A stretch of DNA of 64,000 nucleotides from Pseudomaricurvus sp050633365 (GTDB taxonomy: Bacteria; Pseudomonadota; Gammaproteobacteria; Pseudomonadales; Cellvibrionaceae). Every line of letters starts with the position of its first letter. The stretch's first letter is position 1. The notes under the pieces were generated by a model. It saw only the letters and a list, made by a program, of their open reading frames with translations, was not told the origin of the DNA and searched no databases. This document shows positions 16,359 to 25,580 of this stretch, one piece after another. A program made the translations under genes and the position numbers. The stretch lies in contig JBOEGJ010000018.1 in assembly GCA_050633365.1 (NCBI GenBank), positions 62,001 through 126,000 of the forward strand. The letters are read 5' to 3'.

Positions 16359-17177
16359 ATGCCAAGCCTCCACGACTATCGTAATTCCATCGCTGATACG
16401 GGCATTCGCGTCAGCCCCATTGGGCTTGGTACCGTCAAGCTCGGACGTAATCAGGGCGTGAAATACCCAACCACATTTGACTTGCCATCCGATCGTGATG
16501 CCGCCAATCTGATTGCCCAAGCGCGAGATTTGGGTATCAACTTAATTGATACTGCACCGGCTTACGGCATCAGTGAACAGCGCTTAGGCTCGCTGCTTAA
16601 GGGGCAACGCGAACACTGGGTGATTTGCAGCAAAGTCGGGGAGGAATTTATCGACGCTCAATCGTCTTTCGACTTTTCCGCAGAGCACACCATCAAAAGT
16701 GTGGAGCGAAGCTTACAGCGACTGCAGACCGACAGAATCGAACTGGTACTGGTACATTCAGACGGAAACGATCTCGATATTTTAAACAACGGAGAGTGCT
16801 TTGATACCCTGCGTGATCTAAAACAGCAGGGTAAGATTCTCGCCTATGGTATGAGCACCAAAACCGTAGAGGGCGGATTACGGGCAGCCGAGCAATCCGA
16901 TTGCGTGATGGCAACCTACAACCTGAACCACAAACAGGAGCAGCCGGTTTTAGACTACGCAAGGCAACACAACAAAGGCATCTTAATTAAAAAAGCCTTG
17001 GCCAGTGGGCACATTACCGTCGACAACCCCAAACAAACTACCGACCCAGTTCAAGCCAGCATGGACTTTTTGTTTGCAGAAAAAGCGATGACTAGCGCTA
17101 TAATCGGCACTATCACACCAAAGCATTTGGCAGACAACTGTAAAAAAGCACTTATTAGTCTTGAGAAACAGCCGTAA
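16359..17177 (+). CDS. Aldo/keto reductase
   Basis: A 272-residue aldo/keto reductase, an NAD(P)H-dependent TIM-barrel enzyme. The four catalytic residues can be placed: Asp64 and Tyr69 in LIDTAPAYG, Lys92 in ICSKVG and His133 in LVHSDG. The cofactor-binding end is seen in SAIIGTITPKHLADN near the C-terminus. It is somewhat short for the family (usually 290-330), consistent with the compact bacterial subgroup. It lies between the FAD oxidoreductase (12-base gap) and the kinase-like gene (6-base gap), so all three are co-transcribed and probably act on one pathway. The substrate is unknown. Confidence 0.9.
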   Translation: MPSLHDYRNSIADTGIRVSPIGLGTVKLGRNQGVKYPTTFDLPSDRDAANLIAQARDLGINLIDTAPAYGISEQRLGSLLKGQREHWVICSKVGEEFIDAQSSFDFSAEHTIKSVERSLQRLQTDRIELVLVHSDGNDLDILNNGECFDTLRDLKQQGKILAYGMSTKTVEGGLRAAEQSDCVMATYNLNHKQEQPVLDYARQHNKGILIKKALASGHITVDNPKQTTDPVQASMDFLFAEKAMTSAIIGTITPKHLADNCKKALISLEKQP

Positions 17178-17183
17178 TATTCA

Positions 17184-17831
17184 ATGAAAATCATCCAGAA
17201 TCACGAACTCGATAAACTCATCGCCGCCGGATCCGTCATCGAAAAAGATAGTCACGGCCCAAAGGTTATTCTTCTATCGGAAGATCGCTACCTGAAGATC
17301 TTCTATCAGAAGAGCGCCATCTCAATGGCCAAACTGCGCTCTCGTGCCAAACAATTTTCTGCCAATGCAAAAAAGCTGAAAACACGGGGCATTACCACCG
17401 TCGGCATACTCGATGTATTTCAAACAAAGAGCCCTCGACGTGATTGTGTCTGTTACCACGGCATTCCAGGAAAAACTGTTCGACAGGTGCTGGCCTCAAA
17501 TACAGACAAGGCGTCGCTGAGCAAGCAACTGGGCCAGTACGTTGCGCAACTGCACGATGCCGGCGTAATGTTTCGCTCACTGCACATGGGTAACATCATT
17601 CAATTGGACGACGGAAGCCTTGGCTTGATTGACATCGCTGACATGAGAGTTAATTTTTTCAGCCTCCATCAATCACAGCGGATACGGAACTTTCAGCATG
17701 TGTTTCGCTACCAACAAGATCGAGAAGCTATAGACTTAGCCGCTTTTGAACAGGGCTATCTAATTAGCCGCCCGGCTCGTCAGCACAAGTTTTATCAGCG
17801 AGCACTAGCATCAGCTCATCCTCAAACGTGA
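17184..17831 (+). CDS. Kinase-fold protein of the InaA/toluene-tolerance type, altered catalytic loop
   Basis: A 215-residue small kinase-fold protein. The phosphate-anchor lysine is likely Lys38 (YLKIF). The catalytic loop reads FRSLHMGNII (130-139), where the usual HxD is changed to RSL, and the metal-binding motif reads LIDIAD (148-153). The Asn of the loop and the Asp of the DFG-like site remain. In this family such variants occur, so it may be a weak or inactive kinase or use another base. It ends the three-gene operon. The nearby LPS kinases suggest a heptose or lipid-linked sugar role, which is inference. Confidence 0.75.
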   Translation: MKIIQNHELDKLIAAGSVIEKDSHGPKVILLSEDRYLKIFYQKSAISMAKLRSRAKQFSANAKKLKTRGITTVGILDVFQTKSPRRDCVCYHGIPGKTVRQVLASNTDKASLSKQLGQYVAQLHDAGVMFRSLHMGNIIQLDDGSLGLIDIADMRVNFFSLHQSQRIRNFQHVFRYQQDREAIDLAAFEQGYLISRPARQHKFYQRALASAHPQT

Positions 17832-17894
17832 TTATCCGTTAGCCATCAAGAGCGTGAAATACACATCGAGTAGACCGACAACCGTGTCAGTGAA

Positions 17895-17922
17895 AAGATG
17901 AGGGCTTAGCCGTCCTCATCTT
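17895..17922. terminator. Inverted repeat spanning the hldE stop codon, likely bidirectional terminator
   Basis: A perfect 9-bp stem AAGATGAGG (17895-17903) / CCTCATCTT (17914-17922) brackets the hldE stop at 17906-17908. Plus-strand reading is followed by GGTTTTGAATTTTTT, minus-strand by TTTTC. It can end the three-gene operon and hldE; part of the stem is coding sequence of hldE. Confidence 0.65.
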
Positions 17923-19342
17923 GGTTTTGAATTTTTTCAACAATCGCCGTGGTTGAGCAGTCGTCAAAGAAGCTCAACACTTTGACTTCACCACCATTGG
18001 CTTTAACGATCTCCCAACCGACAACTTGATCCTCGGTATAGTCGCCGCCTTTCACCAATACATCTGGCTTAATAAGTTCGAGTAAACGCTCGGGAGTATC
18101 ATCACCGAAGGGCATCACCCAATCGACCGACTCCAAGCCCGCCAGCACAGCCATACGCCGATCCACTGGATTGATGGGGCGAGCAGGCCCTTTAAGACGC
18201 GAAACAGATTCATCACTGTTAATGGCTACCACCAAACGATCGCCTAAATTACGGGTATCCTCGAGATAGCCAACGTGACCGGCGTGAATAATATCGAAAC
18301 AGCCATTGGTAAAGACGATTTTTTCACCGTGGGCCCGAGCATCATCGAGTGCCATCAGCAATTGTTCTTCGGTCATCACACCGCGCTCAGAGCCTTGCTC
18401 AGCTTGAATCGCTCGACGCAGCTCGGGGCCACTAATGGTCGCTGTGCCCAATTTCCCGACGACAATTCCCGCCGCCAAATTTGCCAAGGCTACCGCTTGC
18501 GGTAAATCGCTGCCCGCAGCCAGCGAAGAGGCCAATACAGAAATCACCGTATCACCAGCTCCTGTGACATCGAACACTTCTCTAGCCCGTGCAGGCAAGT
18601 GAAACTCTGGCTGATTCGGACGCAGTAGTGTCATGCCATGCTCACCGCGAGTCACCAATAAGGCCTCTAAATCAAGTGACAACATCAACTCTGTGCCCTT
18701 CTCAACCAACTCGCTTTCGTGCGCACAAACACCCACTACCGCTTCAAACTCATGAAGATTAGGGGTCAGCAGAGTGGCTCCGCGATAGGGCTCAAAGTTG
18801 GTACCCTTGGGATCCACCAATACCGGTACCTTCGCCTTGCGCGCCGCCTGAATTAAGGTCTGAGTATTTTGCAAAGAGCCCTTAGCGTAATCGGATAGAA
18901 TCACAGAGCCCATCAGTGGCAGCAACTTGTTGGCTTTTTCCTCAAAGCCGGAGCTGTCTTCTGAAGCGAAAGACTCTTCAAAATCCATGCGAATCAATTG
19001 TTGATGACGACTAATCACACGAAGTTTGGTGATGGTGGGCTTATCAGCTGAAGCCTGAAAGTCGGTATGAATACCCACCGACTGCAAGCGTGAGCGCAGC
19101 GCATCGGCAGCCTCATCTTGACCCACCACACTGATCAAAGAAGCCCCTGCCCCCAATGCAGCGATGTTCAAGGCTACGTTACCTGCGCCGCCAGGTCGAT
19201 CTTCGACATTGCCGACCTTCACCACCGGTACCGGCGCTTCCGGCGAAATACGAGAAGTGCCGCCGTGCCAATAGCGATCCAACATCACATCGCCAATCAC
19301 GAGAACTTGGGATTGATCAAAACGGGGCATGGACAGTTGCAT
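17906..19342 (-). CDS. hldE: Bifunctional heptose kinase/adenylyltransferase HldE
   Basis: A 478-residue HldE (RfaE). The N-terminal PfkB-type domain phosphorylates heptose 7-phosphate at O-1, shown by RPGGAGNVALNIAALGA and DVTGAGDTV (near 258-266). The C-terminal nucleotidyltransferase domain forms ADP-heptose, shown by TNGCFDIIHAGHVGYLEDTR (near 343-362). Both domains are complete and the length matches E. coli HldE (477). The product feeds WaaC and WaaF encoded further along. The 169-base gap to msbA contains no clear terminator, so msbA and hldE may share a transcript. Confidence 0.97.
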   Translation of the reverse strand: MQLSMPRFDQSQVLVIGDVMLDRYWHGGTSRISPEAPVPVVKVGNVEDRPGGAGNVALNIAALGAGASLISVVGQDEAADALRSRLQSVGIHTDFQASADKPTITKLRVISRHQQLIRMDFEESFASEDSSGFEEKANKLLPLMGSVILSDYAKGSLQNTQTLIQAARKAKVPVLVDPKGTNFEPYRGATLLTPNLHEFEAVVGVCAHESELVEKGTELMLSLDLEALLVTRGEHGMTLLRPNQPEFHLPARAREVFDVTGAGDTVISVLASSLAAGSDLPQAVALANLAAGIVVGKLGTATISGPELRRAIQAEQGSERGVMTEEQLLMALDDARAHGEKIVFTNGCFDIIHAGHVGYLEDTRNLGDRLVVAINSDESVSRLKGPARPINPVDRRMAVLAGLESVDWVMPFGDDTPERLLELIKPDVLVKGGDYTEDQVVGWEIVKANGGEVKVLSFFDDCSTTAIVEKIQNQDEDG

Positions 19343-19511
19343 AATCGGCTCATCAACAAGAAAGAAAGGTACTATTCTACAATGATTGACGATAAAACTC
19401 GAAGGGGGAGATTGGACAATACTGACTGACGAAGCCCTGATTAGGGGCTACGCCTGTCAAGATACACTGATCGCTCTCGCGACAGGAAATATAGAAATTA
19501 GTATGGCCCCA

Positions 19512-21269
19512 CTATGAATCGGAATCCACTTGAATGGACTGCAGTCGGGCATAGGCACCACTTTTTTCCAGTAATTCCCGATGCGAACCAACTTCAACTA
19601 TCGAGCCCTTTTCCATGACAACAATTTTGTCGGCTTTTTCGATGGTAGATAGGCGATGAGCAATCACGATAGTGGTCCGTCCTTTCATGAGTTCCTCAAG
19701 CGCATCCTGAATCGCCCGCTCTGACTCGGTATCCAGTGCCGAGGTCGCCTCATCTAAAATCAGAATCGGCGCATCTTTAAGCAATGCCCTGGCGATTGCT
19801 AAGCGCTGCCGTTGCCCGCCAGAAAGTCGCGTACCATCTTCGCCAATCAATGTTTCAAAGCCTTCCGGCATTGCTTCGATAAAATCAGTTGCGTGGGCAG
19901 CGTTTGCGGCTTGGCGAATGTCATCGATCGATCGACCTTCTAGGCCTCCGTATGCGATATTACTGGCGACACTATCGTTAAATAAAACTACGTCTTGATT
20001 CACCAAGGCAATCTGACGTCGCAACGACGCCAAAGAGTAGTCTCGCAGCGAATGGCCATCAAGTAGAATATCGCCCTCCTGAAAATCATAGAATCGCGGA
20101 ATTAAACTGGCTAGGGTTGATTTACCACTACCAGAACTGCCCACCAGAGCCACAGTTTCTCCTGCGGCGATATCTAGATTGATGCGATTGAGCACCCTGC
20201 CATCTTCAGTTTGATAAGCAAAAGAAAGGTCCTGAATCTGTAAACGACCGTTGACACGCTCCGGGGCCAACTCGCCGGTATCCGCTTCTGGTTTTTCATC
20301 GAGTTGTTCAAAAATACTTTGGGCGGCGGCGATACCTTTTTGAATCGTGCCATAAACTTCGCTCAATTGACGTACCGGCTTAGGAATCAAGCCAGCCGCT
20401 GTGATATAGGCGATAAACGGACCGGGAGTTGATGTATCCATGAATGTCATGGCCAAAAACACTAAAGTCCCCATCGCCATCGCAACAATAATTTGCATCA
20501 CAGGGGTCGCAATTGCACTAGTGCGAACTAATTTTAGGTTTTGTTTGAGATTCTCTTTACTGACATCTTGAAAACGTCCCTTTTCGTAGTCCTCGCCAGA
20601 AAAGGTTCTCATCACTCGATAACCCGAAATCATTTCGGAGCAGATATGAGTGATATTTCCCATCACTACCTGAATTTTGCTGGCCAATTTCTTAAGTCGC
20701 TTACCAACCACTGAAACCAATATGCCAATAAATGGGGCGATCACCACAAACACCATGGTGAGTTTCCAATCTTTCCACAACAGATACGCAAATAAGGCAA
20801 TAACTGTCGCCCCTTCTCGAATCAATACCTTAAGCGCATCGGTGGCAGCACCTGTGACACCTTGTACGTTATAGGTAATGGTAGAAATCAGATTGCCGGA
20901 GTTGTTGGCGTCAAAGTAGCTACTTGGAAGCGTTGTTAATTGATTAAACAGTTGCACACGTAATGTATGCACAATATTAAGCGATACCTTTGCGATAAAG
21001 TAATTACCTACAAACGATCCGATACCGCGCACGACAAAGATCGCCATCATAACTAGCGGTATAATTATGCGCTGATCCTTGTCGCCACTCTCAATAGCAT
21101 TAATCAGGTATTCCATCACCTGCGCCAGTGCGGGCTGACTGGCGGCAAAGACCAAAAACCCTAAAATACTGAACACAAACAGTATTAAATGGGCTCTCAA
21201 ATAGGACAGCAAACGCCAATATATCTCAACTCCACCTACAGGAGCTTTTTCATCATTTGAAGCTTGCAT
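19512..21269 (-). CDS. msbA: Lipid A export ABC transporter MsbA
   Basis: A 585-residue half-transporter with N-terminal membrane domain (six helices, about 25-315) and C-terminal ATPase. Walker A GSSGSGKST is near 375-383, the signature LSGGQRQRLAIARA near 479, and Walker B ILILDEATSALD near 502. MsbA flips core-lipid A across the inner membrane. The neighbouring hldE and core genes support this over a drug exporter. GGAG lies 5 bases before ATG 21269. It sits 42 bases after the SGNH-like gene on the same strand. Confidence 0.93.
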   Translation of the reverse strand: MQASNDEKAPVGGVEIYWRLLSYLRAHLILFVFSILGFLVFAASQPALAQVMEYLINAIESGDKDQRIIIPLVMMAIFVVRGIGSFVGNYFIAKVSLNIVHTLRVQLFNQLTTLPSSYFDANNSGNLISTITYNVQGVTGAATDALKVLIREGATVIALFAYLLWKDWKLTMVFVVIAPFIGILVSVVGKRLKKLASKIQVVMGNITHICSEMISGYRVMRTFSGEDYEKGRFQDVSKENLKQNLKLVRTSAIATPVMQIIVAMAMGTLVFLAMTFMDTSTPGPFIAYITAAGLIPKPVRQLSEVYGTIQKGIAAAQSIFEQLDEKPEADTGELAPERVNGRLQIQDLSFAYQTEDGRVLNRINLDIAAGETVALVGSSGSGKSTLASLIPRFYDFQEGDILLDGHSLRDYSLASLRRQIALVNQDVVLFNDSVASNIAYGGLEGRSIDDIRQAANAAHATDFIEAMPEGFETLIGEDGTRLSGGQRQRLAIARALLKDAPILILDEATSALDTESERAIQDALEELMKGRTTIVIAHRLSTIEKADKIVVMEKGSIVEVGSHRELLEKSGAYARLQSIQVDSDS

Positions 21270-21311
21270 AGCTTCTCCATAGTCGTTTGAACATTCTATA
21301 TTCTGTATGTA

Positions 21312-22391
21312 CTACAATTTATTGCTTGCTAAGCATTCTAACACTTCATTCCCAACATTTTTATAAATTGCTAGGCTGTGCTCATGTCCGACATTTGCTA
21401 ACTCTTGATAACTGACTTGATACTGCCCAATCCGCATAAACTCAAGTAGCCTGGAGCTTACATCTCCGGAAAAGTGAGTCAGATCTCGATAATTTTCCAG
21501 GTCCTTGGTGATAGATCGAGCCGCCGTAAAATCGAAAATTCGAACGTTCGGCTCCTCAGCCAATTGCTTTGCTACCTCTCTCATTACACGAACGTAGGCC
21601 TTAAATCTGCGAGGTTGAGACTCAGAAATTATCGACCAGTAGAGGGATGAAAACGGCGGGAAGAAAAACACAAATTGTACCTCAGGGTTCTCCACGACTA
21701 CATCATAAAGGTTCTCTCTGACATTCTCGTACACATGATTGTACTCCCCCAACCAATCATCTCCAGATGAAGGAAGCCCGCGCCGATTAATCTGAAGCTC
21801 CAAAGCATGTGGACAGCCGTAACTATAGCGAGACGACCACCGTTGGAGGTTTTTCCAGTTTTCTGGTAACTCATCTCGCACCTCTTCCCTTAGATCTCTT
21901 AGTGACTTTTTCGAATTGCTCAAATTAAACAAATAAGACAGATCATTTAGCTTGCCATCATCGTACATATATGCGGGGAATGAGCTGTTTTTTATCTTTG
22001 CACTCGGCAAACTGAAAGACCCTGGATGTACACCCCATATGACATTCTTTAGTCCTCTTTGCTCTCGTATAGCCATTAATGCTAATAGTGATTGCTCTCT
22101 ACCGGTACCGGCGGAAATCGATAGCACCGCAGCGGGGCCATCAAACAAAGACTCTATTTCATTCGGAGAGAAATTCTGAGTCATCGACGTACCTAGAACG
22201 ATGGTCGACACAGTCTTTTGTTTCAAAATTCCGGGATTCTGTAGACGCCCTTTGCCCTGCCACGAAGAGACATTTGAGTCATGAAAAAATCGCCATGGGT
22301 CGACGTAATAATTGAGGGCTATAATTGCGATCCCGCTGAACAATACCGTTGCGATGACGCTAAGACAAAAACTTCGAAATCTTTGATTCAT
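21312..22391 (-). CDS. SGNH-like membrane-anchored protein, probable partner of MBOAT acyltransferase
   Basis: A 359-residue protein with one N-terminal membrane helix (about 9-28, SVIATVLFSGIAIIALNYYV), then a periplasmic domain. The block VLGTSMTQNF near 65-75 resembles the GxSxxxNF nucleophile motif of the DltD/AlgJ-like SGNH fold. A late DLTHFSGDVSSRLLEF near 310 would supply the Asp-x-x-His pair. It is preceded by an MBOAT gene with an 8-base gap. The pair is the usual arrangement for O-acetylation of surface polysaccharides. Family membership is a pattern judgement. The gene is A+T-rich compared with its LPS neighbours, suggesting transfer. Confidence 0.7.
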   Translation of the reverse strand: MNQRFRSFCLSVIATVLFSGIAIIALNYYVDPWRFFHDSNVSSWQGKGRLQNPGILKQKTVSTIVLGTSMTQNFSPNEIESLFDGPAAVLSISAGTGREQSLLALMAIREQRGLKNVIWGVHPGSFSLPSAKIKNSSFPAYMYDDGKLNDLSYLFNLSNSKKSLRDLREEVRDELPENWKNLQRWSSRYSYGCPHALELQINRRGLPSSGDDWLGEYNHVYENVRENLYDVVVENPEVQFVFFFPPFSSLYWSIISESQPRRFKAYVRVMREVAKQLAEEPNVRIFDFTAARSITKDLENYRDLTHFSGDVSSRLLEFMRIGQYQVSYQELANVGHEHSLAIYKNVGNEVLECLASNKL

Positions 22392-22399
22392 AGACAGCT

Positions 22400-23938
22400 C
22401 TAGAACTGGAAATAGAGAAATTCAGACACTTGATTCATAGACAGCAAACCAAATAACAGTATCATCCCAGTTAAAATACCGCTCAAAGGTGAAAACTCGA
22501 ATTTATACACACCTTTCATCTCATCTAATACTGGTCGGTACGAAGCCAGAAGATTATAAATGTTCGGTGCAGTACAGACGAAAATCCAAATTGGAATCAT
22601 CGTCCAAAAAGGAGATAAAGTCTTGAATGAGCTTACATCGCCAAAAATAACCCCCAAATCGTTGAGCGTTACCGCAAAGTCGCCCCAACGATCAAAGTAC
22701 TTGGCTGGCAACAATACGCCATTCACACCCGACAGACCTTTCAGTATCTGAATTGCGCCGCTCATTGTTTCTGCTCTAAAAAACACCCAAGCAACCGCAA
22801 CCGCCACGAGCGTGACGAGCAGTGAAAATAGTGATGCGACAGGCTCAAGTAAACGCGGGAGAATTAGCCTTCTAGAAACAGACTGCCAAGCGTGGTTCAC
22901 CATCAAGTAGACACCATGTAATCCACCCCAAATCACGAAATTCCAACCAGCCCCATGCCACAGTCCTCCTAAGAGCATCGTCAAGAACAGATTTATATAG
23001 CGACGTAGTTTCCCTTTGCGATTTCCTCCCAAAGCAATATATAAGTAGTCGCGAAGAAAGCTCGATAAGGTAATATGCCAGCGACGCCAAAACTCGATGA
23101 TATTTCGGCTTTGATAGGGAGAGTTAAAGTTCATTGGCAATATAATTCCAAAGCAACGAGCCGCGCCCACGGCCATGTCGCAATAACCACTAAAATCGAA
23201 ATACAATTGAAGGCTGTATGCCGAAACTCCCTGCCACGCCTCCAGTAATGTTATAACTCCACCTGCATCCGCTTTTGCAAAGATCGGCGTCGAATACACA
23301 GCTACGTTATCGGCTACCAATACTTTTTTTGCCAAACCTACGGTAAAAATTGCAAGTCCAATCGCCAAATTACTGTAATCAAAACCGCTTTTTCGAGTCA
23401 AAACGAACTGCGGCATCACATCTCGATGATGCACAATCGGCCCTGCAATCAACTGGGGGAAAAAACTTACGAAGAGACAGTAATGCAAAAAACCATAGTG
23501 TTTTGTTTTTCCCTGATAGCTATCGACTAAATAGGCTATTTGCTGGAAAGTAAAAAATGATATGGCTAAAGGAAGCAATATTGCCAATGAATCCCACTGT
23601 AAGCCCACAATCTGATTTACCGTATCCACTATAAGATTCGCGTATTTATAGTAGGCCAACAACAATAAATTCGCGCTAATGCCAATGATTAAAACGTATT
23701 TTTTAAGCCGCTGACTGATATTGGCACTTCCGAGATACAATCCCAATGAATAATTACCAATAATTGAGTAAATCAGTAGCGAAAGATACTCTGGCCGCCA
23801 CCAACTGTAGAAAAAAAGCGATGCAGCGATTAGCCACAATATAGGAGCAGCATTTGGAGCAGCCGACTTCAACCTGTAGTAGACGAGTGCAACTAATGGT
23901 AAAAACACCAAGATAAATTCATAAGAATTAAACAGCAT
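22400..23938 (-). CDS. MBOAT-family O-acyltransferase (AlgI-like)
   Basis: A 512-residue polytopic membrane protein of the membrane-bound O-acyltransferase family. Characteristic elements are QQIAYLVDSYQGK, LIAGPIVHHRDVMPQF, YFDFSGYCDMAVGAARCFGI, the block FWRRWHITLSSFLRDYLYI, and GGLWHGAGWNFVIWGGLHG, whose His is the presumed catalytic residue. AlgI-type proteins move acetyl groups across the inner membrane for O-acetylation of polysaccharides. Its location inside the LPS core locus makes a core sugar or short surface glycan the likely acceptor. It starts the short MBOAT-SGNH-msbA-hldE run and diverges from the GT-C-like gene. Confidence 0.92.
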   Translation of the reverse strand: MLFNSYEFILVFLPLVALVYYRLKSAAPNAAPILWLIAASLFFYSWWRPEYLSLLIYSIIGNYSLGLYLGSANISQRLKKYVLIIGISANLLLLAYYKYANLIVDTVNQIVGLQWDSLAILLPLAISFFTFQQIAYLVDSYQGKTKHYGFLHYCLFVSFFPQLIAGPIVHHRDVMPQFVLTRKSGFDYSNLAIGLAIFTVGLAKKVLVADNVAVYSTPIFAKADAGGVITLLEAWQGVSAYSLQLYFDFSGYCDMAVGAARCFGIILPMNFNSPYQSRNIIEFWRRWHITLSSFLRDYLYIALGGNRKGKLRRYINLFLTMLLGGLWHGAGWNFVIWGGLHGVYLMVNHAWQSVSRRLILPRLLEPVASLFSLLVTLVAVAVAWVFFRAETMSGAIQILKGLSGVNGVLLPAKYFDRWGDFAVTLNDLGVIFGDVSSFKTLSPFWTMIPIWIFVCTAPNIYNLLASYRPVLDEMKGVYKFEFSPLSGILTGMILLFGLLSMNQVSEFLYFQF

Positions 23939-24090
23939 TTAGTGTTCACATCCGATCATATTAAAACCATAAATTGAAACGGCTATCATTTATTGACGTA
24001 CACCTTGAACTACACCAGAATTCACAACTAGAACTATTTTACGGACTTTCACCGACAAACAACGAGCCGCGACGATTGAAACAGACAAAA

Positions 24091-25572
24091 ATGCCATCAC
24101 TGAGTAATATCGACTCCAAGCTTATCGCCGGAGCCTTTAGCTTTTTCTCATCTCTCGTATTGTTCGCATTCTCGAACAGCTATAATAGTGACTCGATCGT
24201 TTATCTTCACACAGCAGATGTATTTTCATCCTCTGGGTGGCAGGCCGCAAAAGACATCTATCAACGTCCATTTTACTCAGCCATTATTGGCTCATTCAGC
24301 GACCTTACAAACCTGAGTACCATTACTTCCGCTCAAATTATCAGCGCCTTTCTTGTTGGGCTGACAGGATTTTCTTTTGTCCATCTACTCTCTTCGTTGG
24401 GTGCCAACACTCAAACATTAAAAATAGGGGCCGTAATCATATGCGTATACCCTGGAATTGCGAGCTATAAAGACTACTTCATCCGGGACTTTGGTTATTG
24501 GGCATTTCTACTACTGACAATCTCATTCTGTGTAACACATTACCGCACCGGAAAACTGACTAGTTTCTTCCTTTGGATCATCTGCGGAATACTCGCAACA
24601 CTGTTTCGGCCAGAAGCCCTAGCGTTGATATCTACCCTACTCGCTTCATCTATACTCTTTGCAGTAATCGAACAAGAAGCCAAAAGTACGATCCTAAAAC
24701 AATACTTAACTTTTACCGTAATACTGGGCGGGGCAACCGCTGCCATGTTGTTACTGACCGCAGCCCCCCTCGCAGGCCTATACGAATTCGCCATATATGG
24801 ACCAGAAAAAACGTTGGCGCATATTTCGACGTCCTGGCAGGAACTCAGTAAGACCTTAGAACTGGAAATACTAAACAGACACTCTAGGGAATTTTCCAGC
24901 CCGTCCTTAGTCGCAATATACACCACGATATATGCCAGCCAACTAGTGAATGGGCTCTCAATTCCGCTTGCTGGGGGATTGCTGTATTTCGCCTATAAGC
25001 GGCAACTCAAATACCCGCATTCAAAATTCATTGTAGTCGCAGCACTTACAACTGTAATTGTGACCGCGACGTTTCTGATATCTAAACAATTCATTCAAAC
25101 ACGCTATCTTGTGTTTCTATGCCTACTGCTACTAGTGCCCTTGACATTTGCTATATCCAATCATGCAGCAGAGTTTTCATCAAGAAGCCAAAAAGCAGTA
25201 ATCCTACTCGCCAGTTTTCTATTTCTGGACGCGCATATCAGTCTTGGGCATTCAAAAAAATACATTTCCGATAGCATTCGATGGATTCAAGAGAACTCCG
25301 AAGACAACCTGTCCATCATTTCTAATGACCCACAAATTAGCTATTTGAGTGGTAAAGCGTACGATTTTACACAATCGAACGGACTGCGGGGTGACGAGGT
25401 ATTTAACGCATCGAAAATCTCAGCAAATTACGACATCGTTGCATGGAAATCAGACAAAGGAACACAACTGCAGCCATCCCTTCAAATCAACAAGAACATC
25501 TATAACCAAGCTGTATTTTTCTCAAATTCGAGAGATGACAGAGTCACTATCTACCTAAAGCACAACCTATAG
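24091..25572 (+). CDS. GT-C-like membrane glycosyltransferase candidate
   Basis: A 493-residue protein with about ten hydrophobic segments, starting at LIAGAFSFFSSLVLFAFSNSY, and a soluble C-terminal tail of about 110 residues. An acidic residue in the first loop (NSDSIVYLH) and the motif DIYQRPFYS after it fit the GT-C plan of ArnT/PMT-type enzymes, which use lipid-linked sugars in the periplasm. The family is inferred, and a role as an atypical ligase cannot be excluded. TTG 23974 opens a 39-residue longer frame; ATG 24091 fits the first membrane helix better. Neither start has a good ribosome binding site. It is the only plus-strand gene in this part of the locus. Confidence 0.6.
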   Translation: MPSLSNIDSKLIAGAFSFFSSLVLFAFSNSYNSDSIVYLHTADVFSSSGWQAAKDIYQRPFYSAIIGSFSDLTNLSTITSAQIISAFLVGLTGFSFVHLLSSLGANTQTLKIGAVIICVYPGIASYKDYFIRDFGYWAFLLLTISFCVTHYRTGKLTSFFLWIICGILATLFRPEALALISTLLASSILFAVIEQEAKSTILKQYLTFTVILGGATAAMLLLTAAPLAGLYEFAIYGPEKTLAHISTSWQELSKTLELEILNRHSREFSSPSLVAIYTTIYASQLVNGLSIPLAGGLLYFAYKRQLKYPHSKFIVVAALTTVIVTATFLISKQFIQTRYLVFLCLLLLVPLTFAISNHAAEFSSRSQKAVILLASFLFLDAHISLGHSKKYISDSIRWIQENSEDNLSIISNDPQISYLSGKAYDFTQSNGLRGDEVFNASKISANYDIVAWKSDKGTQLQPSLQINKNIYNQAVFFSNSRDDRVTIYLKHNL

Positions 25573-25580
25573 GTTGTGCT
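25559..25580. repeat. Perfect 22-bp palindrome holding both stop codons of convergent genes
   Basis: The core CACAACCTATAGGTTGTG lies at 25561-25578, with two more matched pairs outside it. The two genes overlap by 6 bases at its centre. Each strand reads CAC AAC CTA TAG, so both proteins end His-Asn-Leu. It could form a hairpin in either transcript, although no T run follows directly. Confidence 0.9.

Noticed and set aside
17184..17831. Kinase-like gene viewed as a decayed pseudogene because of the changed catalytic loop.
   Set aside because: The frame is intact, tightly spaced with the operon, and other conserved kinase residues are kept, so a functional variant is more likely.
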